Shown: positions 55,567-64,000 of the stretch, piece after piece
How the letters are laid out: every line of letters starts with the position of its first letter
Position numbering within the stretch: position 1 is the first letter of the stretch
Origin: Balamuthia mandrillaris
Lineage: Eukaryota; Discosea; Longamoebia; Balamuthiidae
Length of the DNA stretch: 64,000 nt
Assembly (NCBI GenBank): GCA_031835245.1
Contig: JAVKOQ010000156.1
Span: forward strand, 66,183-130,182
Direction of reading: 5' to 3'
Notes under the pieces: generated by a model
Seen by the model: the letters and a program-made list of their open reading frames with translations, nothing else
The model's database searches: none
What the model was told of the DNA's origin: nothing
Position numbers and translations under genes: made by a program

Positions 55567-56676
55567 TTAACGTAAATAAGAGAGAAGAGAAGGCAAAAAC
55601 ATGAACAGGAACAGACACAAGCCAATCAGGTACTTGGTCGAGCCACTGGTTGCTCCTTTGCTCTTCCCTCCACCCTGGATGTTCCTCACATTATAAACTA
55701 CCTCCGCCTTCCTCCTCCTCTTTTCATCATTGTCTTCGTCTTCGTTGATCGTAACGCAGTCTCGAAGCTCGAGCTCCTCCAACACATCCGAAGCCCTGAC
55801 CTCATGTTGCAAATGGCCAAACTTTTCTGCCTCCACCCAACGCACCAGGTCCGTCAGGTTGGCGGGGAGGGCCTGCTCTTCCCCTGCTTCGGCTGAGCCA
55901 GCGTTCAGCTGACGCAGCCGAGCGATGACCCTAGCCAATATGATGGTCCCATCGCTGAGGCGAAGACTGGCAGCTCTGGCCTCCACCTGGGAGAGCGCCT
56001 TGGGCTCTGCGTTCAGCTTCAGGCGGATGGTTTTGCCCTTTTCCCCTCTCCACCAGCCCTCCTCTCCCTCCTCATCTCCTTCCTCATCTTCTCCTTTGTG
56101 AGCAAGAGCCTCGTTCACCATTTCTGACAAACGCTCTTTCTTGGCCGCAGCGTCTTCGGAGGAGTCCCCTTCCTCATCCTCGAGGGGGGAAACTAAGCCC
56201 ATCATGCTGAGCAGGGCGACCACCTCCTGGGGCTTCAGTTGGCGCTCCACCGTGCAGTGCTTTTCGATCTGCTGCTTCAGGGTGTGTAGGTCACGAGGCC
56301 AGTCCTTGTGAGGCACACGCCACTTGGAAGAGGCGGAGGAGGAAGCGTCGTCTGCAACTGAGGCGGCTTCTTTGTCATAAAAATCTCGTAGCCACTGAAG
56401 CACTCGCTCAGTCACTGCGTCGACGTCGTTGGAATTGTAGGCCACCACCTCATCTTCTTCCTCCTCCTCTTCCTCCTCGTTCTCCTCCTCCTCGCTGTCG
56501 AGGAGTTCTGCTTTGGCAGCCCACTCTTCTTCTTGCGTGGCCTTTCCTCTTCTTCTCATCTTCTCTGCTTTTTTTTTGTGTTTTTCAAATCTGCGGTCTT
56601 CATGTCGACATGTGTCTTCTTGCAGAAGAAAGGGTCGACAATCGATCGTGTGGGTGATCTGAACTGTTGACGTCAT
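55567..56676 (-). CDS. tail-anchored acidic protein, unrecognised
   Basis: Up to 369 residues from the ATG at 56676; a later in-frame ATG at about 56559 (MRRRGKATQEEEW) is a plausible alternative because GTCGAC palindromes lie at 56604 and 56634, between the two. The protein is strongly acidic with Glu runs, has a helical middle (VTERVLQWLRDFYDKEAA, HTLKQQIEKHCTVERQL), and ends in one hydrophobic segment (KYLIGLCLFLFMFLPSLLSY) with two residues after it, typical of a tail-anchored membrane protein. No domain recognised. Confidence 0.65.
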   Translation of the reverse strand: MTSTVQITHTIDCRPFLLQEDTCRHEDRRFEKHKKKAEKMRRRGKATQEEEWAAKAELLDSEEEENEEEEEEEEDEVVAYNSNDVDAVTERVLQWLRDFYDKEAASVADDASSSASSKWRVPHKDWPRDLHTLKQQIEKHCTVERQLKPQEVVALLSMMGLVSPLEDEEGDSSEDAAAKKERLSEMVNEALAHKGEDEEGDEEGEEGWWRGEKGKTIRLKLNAEPKALSQVEARAASLRLSDGTIILARVIARLRQLNAGSAEAGEEQALPANLTDLVRWVEAEKFGHLQHEVRASDVLEELELRDCVTINEDEDNDEKRRRKAEVVYNVRNIQGGGKSKGATSGSTKYLIGLCLFLFMFLPSLLSYLR

Positions 56677-56766
56677 ATTATAACCATTTTTGGAATCAAT
56701 GACGTGTGCTGACCGTTCAGCAAAACAAGTGGAAGGAGGAAATCACCCCAAGAACAGAACACAAAG
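56677..56766. promoter_or_regulatory. 90-bp bidirectional promoter with TGACGTCA at one start codon
   Basis: Only 90 bp separate the ATGs at 56676 (-) and 56767 (+). TGACGTCA occupies 56668-56675 and overlaps the minus-strand ATG; TGACGTG lies at 56700. Confidence 0.4.
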
Positions 56767-57561
56767 ATGTGCTTTCGGCTGCTCATGCTCATCGCGGTTG
56801 CATTTTGTGCTGGTACGCTCGTACAAGCTGGCGAGGTTCGCAAGATGGGTGGGGCCAAGGAAAGGGCGTTGGAATTATTTCTGACCGAGAAAGGGGCAGA
56901 CCTCGACCAGATGAAGGCCAAAAAACTTTTCGAGATGGTGAAGGCGGCCTATCCCGAATATCAAGAAAAAGAGGAGGAGCAACAGGTGGAGAAAGCAGAA
57001 CGACAGGCAGGTCTCTCGTTCAAGCAGATGTACGAGAAGAAGATGAAGAGCTCTGCACCAGAACAAAAGGAAGACCCCATGGCTTCGCTGATGCGTCGAC
57101 ACAAGGAGAGAATCTTGGCGAAACGAATCAAGAGAGCAGCGGCAACAACCACCACTGATGGAGTAGAAGGTTCCCCTCTTCCAAACGAAAGCGGGGAGCT
57201 GCGAGACTCTTACCAGGTTCTCAAAGAGAAGTTGACTGAGAAGGAGGCCCTCCCGGAAAGCTTGCAGAACATCAACCTTGCTGAACTGAGAACCGTAAAA
57301 GGACAACAAGAAGAGCTGAAGGGATTAGTGGCAAAGATACGAGAGGACGTTTACAGAAGCACCAAGGCGAACGTTGCTCCTTCTTCGACGCATAAAGCAG
57401 CGCATAGCAACGGAGAGGAGAAAAAGCAGAAAGAGGAAGGAAAGAGGAATGCGAGCCCGATGGATGACATGCTGAGCCAACTCTTCCAACAGGCCAAAGA
57501 GCAGGAAGAGCTCACCGCCAGGCTCATGCAACAACAGCAACAAAAGCCAAGAGCCAGATGA
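56767..57561 (+). CDS. secreted or ER-lumenal helical protein, unrecognised
   Basis: 264 residues, intronless, ATG at 56767 after ACAAAG. A signal peptide (MCFRLLMLIAVAFCAGTLVQ, cleavage near AG) precedes a nearly wholly helical, Lys/Glu/Gln-rich chain with no cysteines after the signal and little aromatic content. Segments such as FLTEKGADLDQMKAKKLFEM and DDMLSQLFQQAKEQEELTAR could form coiled coils. There is no KDEL-type signal. No family recognised. Confidence 0.65.
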   Translation: MCFRLLMLIAVAFCAGTLVQAGEVRKMGGAKERALELFLTEKGADLDQMKAKKLFEMVKAAYPEYQEKEEEQQVEKAERQAGLSFKQMYEKKMKSSAPEQKEDPMASLMRRHKERILAKRIKRAAATTTTDGVEGSPLPNESGELRDSYQVLKEKLTEKEALPESLQNINLAELRTVKGQQEELKGLVAKIREDVYRSTKANVAPSSTHKAAHSNGEEKKQKEEGKRNASPMDDMLSQLFQQAKEQEELTARLMQQQQQKPRAR

Positions 57562-58134
57562 ATAAATTGAAACACGATATAATACGATGCAAAGCACTGT
57601 TTTTCCATCATTGAACATAAACAAAAATGGCGGAGGTTCAAGCTGTTCATTTCTCGGTACCCGTCCAACTCTCACTTCAAATCTCAAATAGAGGATGCCA
57701 CCTGTTTCCGTTGCTTCCCTTGCACCTCGGAATAGCATTAAAGTTTGTCCAGAATAGCTGACATCCATGACGACGCGGCGGAGAGGTGTCCCCAAAATTT
57801 CAAATCAAAAAAAAAAATAGAAACGGAAAAGATAGGGCCAAAAAAACGGGGTGTGTTGTGTGGTGAAACGGAGGCGGCGGGGCCAACAACAACACTTTTA
57901 GCACACACACACGGAAGCCGGGGGAGGAGGGGAGGGAGGGGGAAGGAAAGTCTTTTTGCCAGGAGGAACCTCTCTCCCTCCTGCTTATTTTTTTTAAAAA
58001 AGAAGGTACGTGTCCAGAAAAATTTTGTACAGCCGGGGGGGGGGGGCCCTTCTTCCTATCTCGAAACTTGTTTTAATAGGAGGTTGGCTTTTTTTAAACA
58101 ACAAAAAATTAATAACAAAAGAGAGGAGTGGAGG
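57562..58134. other. intergenic region upstream of the TBC gene
   Basis: 573 bp with a CA run (57900-57911), A-runs, and a pure G-run of about 11 bases near 58034-58046. No gene is supported; a minus-strand frame covering 57570-57795 is listed under rejected items. Confidence 0.5.
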
Positions 58135-61100
58135 ATGAGCAGTAACAAGGACAACAGCAACAACACGGCCTCTGCCGTTGCTGCTCCTAACGGCAAGCGC
58201 CGTAGAGCAGACCAAACGGAACGGATGAAGGAAGGTAACGTTCCCGTTTGTCAAACTTGTCTTCTCTGTTCTTCTTTCTCCTTTGACTCCTTTCTTCCTT
58301 CATCCTTTTTCTTTCTTCCTTCTTCTTGCTTCTCCTTCTCTGCTCTCTTGTCTCTCCGTCTTGTCCGGAACACCGCATGACTCACACGTTGTTATGGTTC
58401 GTTCTCTTAAAACCTGCGCAGTGCTGCTCAGCTTTCAGAGTAGCGCCGAGAAAGTGGGCACGACGAACCAAGCCCCTTTTTCAACCTCCGACCTGGTCCT
58501 CTGCTTCCTGCGCCACCTGCTGCACTCCCAACAGGTGCAAGCCACCATCATACAGCACTGCCTGAAGCACAAGATGCTGTTCCCTGAGCCCAGAGGAGTC
58601 AGCGAGATGCGTCGGCTGCGTAACGCGTTCCTGCAGAAACGACTTACCCGACAGAACGATGAAGCTATCATACAAAAGATAAAAGGTATAACTTTTTTGT
58701 TCCTTCGTTTCTTTTTAGTTTCTTTCTTTCTTGTGGTTTCTTCTCGTTTCTTTCTGTCTTTGTTTGTTAACTGTTTTCTCCACGTTTAAACGTGGTTCTT
58801 TTCTTTTCTTTTTGGCGTCCTGCTCAACTCTGCTATTTCAATACAAACAAAATAAACAAGACCATAAGAAAGCATTTGAGGCAACTCCAAGCGAACAGAG
58901 AAACGTGGCGAGGCAGCTGGAGGGCATTATGATTTATATACTGCGCACATGGGACGTGGACAAGAAAACCAGCGAAACATGGGTCAAGCCAATCATGTCC
59001 GAACTGGATGCTCTCACATCAAAAGAACAAACGTCTACCTTCAAAAATAGCTCCGAGTACTATTTCTTACTTCTCCTTTTTCTTCTTTGTTGTGCTGTTT
59101 CATTTGTCCTTTTTACTTTCTCCTATCTCCTTTGTTCGTTCTTTGCTAAACCCGTGTCTCTTTATTTCAGACGTGTCCCACTGAAACGAAAAGTACCGCT
59201 GGTTTTTCCCGGTGCATCTATACTAAGCATAGGAATATCCCTCTATGCAGCGATGAAAGAGGTCTATCTTCAATTCGTAGATAACTACTTCATGAGCAAG
59301 AGCGTGTTTCTCTCGAAACTTCCCAATCCCGACTTCTTTGACCACATCTCTCGCTCCTCTCATGAGGCGTTGCTCCTTCTGGCCAACGACTCCGCCAAAC
59401 GGCCCGAACAAGAGTTCACCTCTTTTCTTCATTTCATCCTCTCATTCGCTCTTTGTTCGGAAAGGAAGCCGGTGGAAGGCGCTCTGCTTACTCCTGTTTC
59501 TTTTCCTTCTGCTGCTGCTACTCCACCACCTCCACTTCCTCCTCCCACTTCAGTATCTGCTTCTTCCTCTGTTTCTTCCGCTTCTTATTTTGCTCCTGCT
59601 TCTCCTTTTTCTCAAAATGTGGACGATGGTCAGCATAAGAACGAAACTGAAGGAGATAGTCCAGCGACGACAGCAGCCAAGTTGGAAATGAGCGAAGTAT
59701 TTTTGACCTGTTGGAAGAAAAACAAGGCTAAATACGAAAAAGGCCAGCGATACTTGGACCTTTATGACAAAGATCAACAACAAACTCAACCATACAATGA
59801 TGGTTCTCATTGTGTTCTCAATAACTCTACCACGAATTCAGGAGACAACGATCTGTACAGTTCCTCTTCTCCGCTCACTTTTGCAGGAGGAGAGTTAAGA
59901 CCAATCGTTGCTTCTGCTTCTCAACCAGCTCCTCTTTCTTCTGCTTCGTCTCTTCGAACATCTCCTTCAACATCACCAACTTCGTCGTCGTCATCAACCC
60001 TTTGGCCACGAAACGAATCCAACGACACTTCCTTAACTTGGACACGAAAGAAAGCGTGGAAGCACAGATCAGCTGCTCAGGGCAATCAGAATCAGGTGGG
60101 AACAAAGGTTGCTCATAAAAACGAGTCTGAAGAAGAAGATGAAGAAGGAGAAGAACGCTATGAGGAAGAAGAATCAGAAGAAATGGAGGAGAAAGAACCA
60201 GAAGAAAGCGAAAAGTCAAAGGATTCAACGTGGCCACTACAAAACGAAGCGAAACGGCCTCATGTGAGACAAAAGCCAAAACAAGGTTCAGCAGTTTTCA
60301 TGATGGCAAGACTCAAACGAAACAACAACAGTCATCGAATCAACAACAAAAATGTCGTTAACAAACAAGCTGGAGGAGGAGGAGGAGGAGGAGGAGGAGG
60401 AAACTATGCAACTTTTGCCGTCCGTCGTCGAAGTCGAAGTTTGGAATCTTTGACTGAATTGTTTCCTGCAACAGCAACTAACAACCACATTAGTGGCGTC
60501 ACTTCGATGAGAACTGGAGACGAGGCAAGCGATGAGGAACCTGAAGACAATAACATTAATCCTCTACACGTTTCTACTAGTGCCGTACCTTCTCGCCTGA
60601 GAGAGCACGAACCATCAACGACGGCGACAACGGGAGGTCCAAAGAAACGCAGCTCTTTACGACGTAAAGGCAGTGACGTGATGAACAGTTTTCGAAATAA
60701 GAAAAAGAGCGGGCAGAAGTCACTCAGTGGCAAATCCGAGGCAAGAGCCGATCCCTCTTCCTCCAATAATAGCATCAACAATTACGGAACGGATGGAACG
60801 ACTCTTCATATCTCCAAAACAGAGAGTTCCATTCTTGCACTAGCAAAGAAGATGAGAAACAAGCGCAAGAAACAACCATGGGCCGTTTTCTACCAATCCA
60901 TTGTTAACGAAGGGCCTCGACTCGACATTCAACCTCCATGGACCATGGGCTACGGAATAACGACGAATGCGTCCTATTCCGCCACTTTGACTTTGTCAAC
61001 CTCATCACCTTTATCTTCTTCGACTTTTACCGCATTTAGCAGCAAGAAGAAGAAGAAGCAGAAAGCAGAAACAGAAGTAGAAAGCGCAAACAGCATTGTT

Positions 61101-63495
61101 GTTGATGAGGAAGACATTTCTATTCGCTTTGAAGAAGAAGCAGGAGGAGTAGAACAACAAGACGATGACGGAGGAAAAGGAGCTGAGAACGAAGATGAGA
61201 GAAAGGCAGCTCGAGTGATCTGTATAGAGAAGAGAAGAAAGCATTTTAAGGCGATCATGCGGAAGCATGGCATCTTGCCAGAGGTTAGAGGACAGCTTTG
61301 GAGAGCTTTGGCTTATCGCTTCGCTCTGAAGAAGAAAAGCAACACCGGCAGCCAACGAAAGAAACGAGAATCTTCCGCTCTTTCTTCTTCTACTTATGCT
61401 TCGTTTACTATGCCTTCCTCTTCTTCCCAATCTTCTTCATCATCTCCTTGTTCGTCGTTATCTTCATCAACGTACGAACCAGAAGAATTGTGTGAACAAG
61501 AAAGAGGAGAAAAACTGAATGAAAAGAAAGAAAAGAAGGACGAAGAAGCAACAGCAAAAGAAAACACAAGTGAACACGAAAAGGCGGAGGGGGACGAAGG
61601 GACAAGAAACAAAGAGAGCGAAGAAGATGCTGCCAATGAAGTATCGTGCGATGAAACGCAGAAAACAACGTTAAGTGAAGGATGTGAAGTATGGGGATTA
61701 CGAGAGGACGCTGTACATAAGTATTCCTACGAGGAGGTGCTTAAAAACTATGAAGGCAAGTTTTCTGTGCATATTAGGCAAATCAACAAGGTAAGTACTG
61801 AGAAGAGGGGAACAACAAACGCAAGGAGAGAGTGAAGTGAAGAGACGCTTAACAACTGCAAAGAATAAGCAACTTACCGATGTCATTCCAGGACTTGTAC
61901 AGAACTTTTCCGGACAAGGAGCAGTACCAATCAGAAGAAGGTATTTCCTCACTTCGCCGCCTGTTGGCTGCCTATTCTTGGAGCAATCCCTGTACGTTTT
62001 TATCGCTTCGTTCCCTTTCCTTCATTCATCCTTGTAACAGTGAACTAACTTTTTTTAAAAAAAAAATTAAGTGGTTGGTTATTGCCAATCGATGAACTTT
62101 ATTGGAGGATTATTACTATTGTACATGAGCGAGGAGGAATCTTATTGGATGCTTCACATCCTTCTTCGTGTTTATCTCCCTGACTATTATTCTTTATCTT
62201 TATTGGGCGTTCATGTTGATTCTAAAGGTTTGTTTGCTGTTCTCTATGCACCTTAATATTTTTGCTGTGTTTTAAACTCGTTTCACAACAAATAGTGTTT
62301 CTACGATTGATTGCTGAGAAGCTGCCGAAAGTACACAAACACCTGCAAAAACATGAAGTAAGCCTCGACCCCATTATAAACCAATGGTTCTTATGTCTCT
62401 GGATTTCTGTTCTTCCATTCGAGGTACTTTCTCCAATTCTTCATTTTCCTTTCTTCTTTCTTCTGTGTTCCTGACACTTGGATAACAAAACAGACGGCGT
62501 TACGAGTATTAGATGGTTTCTTCTACGAAGGCAGCAAAATGCTCTTCCGAGTCGCTTTCGCTCTATTACGCTCCCATGAGAAGGAGATCCTACAACAAAC
62601 TAGCGACGTAGACATCCTTCAGCTCATTCACTCTCTGCCGCATCAAGTCAGAAACACAGACGCCTTTCTGGAGTTGGCCTACTCCAAGAAACCCTGCTCC
62701 AGAGAGTACTTGGAAGAGCTTCAACGGGTGGAACGACAAAAGTTATTGGAGAGACATCCTGACCTGGAGACTAGAGCGAACGACGTGCCGATGGAGAACC
62801 TCATCTTTGAAGGCGACCCGACCGACTCTGATATTTCCGAGACCATGTTCTCCCCACCTCCTAAACGTCTTTCTTCTTCTGCTTCTTTGTCAGGAAGAGA
62901 TGGAGAAGGAAAACAGAGTGGCAAGACACAAAACAAGTTGTGGCAATCTTCCAGCGCTTCCCCAGGCGATGTTCAAGAACAACAAACGTTCTCCGAAAAG
63001 AGTTCACGTTCGTTGTCTTCTCCAGGTGGAAAAAGAAGGACTTTAACTTCATCCAGTGAGAGCTCGCCTTCTGCTCCTCTTTCGCCTTACTCGCCTCCCA
63101 TATCTTCCATTTCTTCAGGTCCCATCGTTATTGCTGGCACCAGAAAACCTGTTCCTCCACCACGACCACATCGTGTGATCAACCTTTCAGCAGCTACTGC
63201 TTCTCCTTTATCTTATTCTACTTCTTCCAGTCCTTCTTCTCCATCACGATCGCGACGTACAGAAACATCTCCAGCTTCAAACCAACAACCCCCACAAAGA
63301 ACACTACAACATCTTCCACTCCCAGACCATCATCAACAACATGAAAGTGATAGTGACGCAGAAGAGGATGTGGATGATGAGGCCTACTTCCTGATCACTC
63401 GGCGGAGAAAGTTGGCCTCTTCGATGGCACAACTGGATCCTCATTTCTCTGGCAGGTTTACCTCCATGTCTCGCATCGTTCTCAGTGCTGATTAA
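58135..63495 (+). CDS. TBC-domain Rab GTPase-activating protein
   Basis: Exons 58135-58234, 58422-58685, 58861-59056, 59171-61790, 61892-61991, 62072-62227, 62296-62423 and 62494-63495 sum to 1522 codons. Residues 1-400 contain a helical domain of unknown type (FSTSDLVLCFLRHLLHSQ and AAMKEVYLQFVDNYFMSK). Then come about 400 low-complexity residues and the TBC domain: VRGQLWRALAYR, INKDLYRTFPD with the Arg finger (about 1064), VGYCQSMNFIGG with the Gln finger (about 1099), WFLCLWISVLPFE and RVLDGFFYEGSKMLFRVA. An acidic/Ser insert lies between RGQLWR and the Arg finger. Both catalytic fingers are intact, so GAP activity on a Rab is likely. The C-terminus is Ser/Pro-rich with a PPPRPHR motif. 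Confidence 0.9.
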
Positions 63496-63790
63496 ACTTT
63501 TGTTTATTAATTAACCTAAGAAAACCTTTCTTGCCCGTATCCCTGTTCTTGTGCTTGTTCTTCTTCTTCTTTCTTACCCGCCAAACTGTGGCCCCACTGC
63601 TGTATATTAATGTAATTCAACAATTCCACCATGTATTCCTTCGGTCCAATAGCTAAAAATGAAGAATTTAGGCGACGATAAAAGAGAGAAGGGATAGAAC
63701 AAGAACGAGAAGGAGAAGGAGAAGAAGAACAAGAACAAGGAAAAGCAGTTGTTTCAGCCACTATTTTCACTTGCCCAAATACAGAGAGCG
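63496..63790. other. short intergenic region upstream of the thioesterase-like gene
   Basis: About 295 bp, GA/AAC-rich on the plus strand at 63680-63745. It should contain the TBC gene's 3' end and the promoter of the next gene. No distinct motif was identified. Confidence 0.45.
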
Positions 63791-64000
63791 ATGAGAAGAG
63801 CGATACAAACGCGCGCCGTATGGTGTTGGGGTGGATTCTTGCTCTTTGTTTGTTGCTTTAAGCTGGTGACGCTGTGCCATGCCGAAAGCTACACCCCGGT
63901 CGTGCTGATGCATGGTAACTTCACTCGTTTTATTCTTTTGTGTGCGATCGTAACAGAGCCAAAACAACTGAATGTAATGTTTTGTTTGTAAAACCTCCTT
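63791..64000 (+). CDS. palmitoyl-protein thioesterase-like, first exon (partial at window end)
   Basis: The ATG at 63791 starts MRRAIQTRAVWCWGGFLLF, with a hydrophobic signal-peptide core (GGFLLFVCCFKLVTLCHA), followed by ESYTPVVLMHG, the usual beginning of the mature palmitoyl-protein thioesterase/lipase-type hydrolase (strand 1 and the oxyanion HG). A donor GTAACT follows at 63915, so exon 1 is about 63791-63914 and the rest lies beyond the window. Such enzymes remove fatty acids from protein cysteines in lysosomes. With only about 41 residues visible, another alpha/beta hydrolase of the secretory pathway is possible. Confidence 0.55.

Noticed and set aside
57325-57795. 156-codon minus-strand frame downstream of the 56767 gene
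   Set aside because: Half of it is antisense to that gene, the rest is in its 3' region; composition is not convincing, no domain.
63516-63770. 84-codon minus-strand frame between the TBC and thioesterase-like genes
   Set aside because: Begins with GTG, Ser-rich from a TTC-type repeat, and would overlap the promoter of the plus-strand gene. The segment AIGPKEYMVELLNYI looks slightly protein-like, but nothing supports expression.

Overview
The window is eukaryotic nuclear DNA from a protist, most probably an amoebozoan. Genes are packed tightly on both strands. Most are cut by short GT-AG introns (about 50-200 nt) whose sense strand is very pyrimidine-rich. Lineage clues are a kinase-plus-SH2 protein of the Shk type known from Dictyostelium, an actin-fragmin-kinase-type catalytic domain known from Physarum, and a diacylglycerol kinase with three C1 domains. 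I cannot name the species. Gene models were spliced by eye. For 14 of the 15 spliced full-length genes I summed the proposed exons and each total is divisible by three, which supports them; coordinates may still be off by a few bases at individual splice sites.

Layout. 1-2360: two related RING-like zinc-finger genes (the first cut by the window edge, the second with a frame break) and a 3 x 99 bp AT-rich tandem repeat. 2364-7385: an SH2-domain kinase facing a bacterial-looking methyltransferase. 7704-22741: two large SNF2/Rad5-family ATPases with RING fingers (HLTF/Rad5-like on +, SHPRH-like on -) flanking a small double twin-CX9C gene. 23335-25879: two tandem type II membrane sulfotransferases. 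26135-30917: a kinesin-like protein with ruined nucleotide-binding motifs, then a W-rich ankyrin-like repeat gene with a frame break. 31041-36277: a secreted protein, a Ras/Ral-like GTPase and the actin-fragmin-kinase-like protein. 36278-38089: a long gene-poor stretch with a relic. 38090-48228: an amino-acid transporter, the diacylglycerol kinase, two unrecognised genes and an LRR protein. 48418-53900: a third RING-containing SNF2 ATPase. 54071-64000: an ADP-ribosylglycohydrolase-like gene with broken frame, a tail-anchored protein, a secreted protein, a TBC-domain Rab GAP, and the first exon of a palmitoyl-protein-thioesterase-like gene.

Themes. The set is mostly chromatin/DNA-damage tolerance (three Rad5-type ATPases) and signalling/cytoskeleton/membrane traffic (SH2 kinase, Ral-like GTPase, TBC protein, DAG kinase, actin-fragmin kinase, kinesin-like protein). 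I see no operon logic. The most interesting non-gene signal is a palindrome, GTCGAC (often ATGTCGACAT or TTGTCGACAA), found in most divergent or upstream intergenic regions; a TGACGTCA element touches several start codons. Three genes (763-1723, 29809-30917, 54071-55511) have frame breaks while all the large multi-exon genes are intact, so these look like decaying copies or local assembly indels. No rRNA, CRISPR or transposon was recognised, and no tRNA was noticed.
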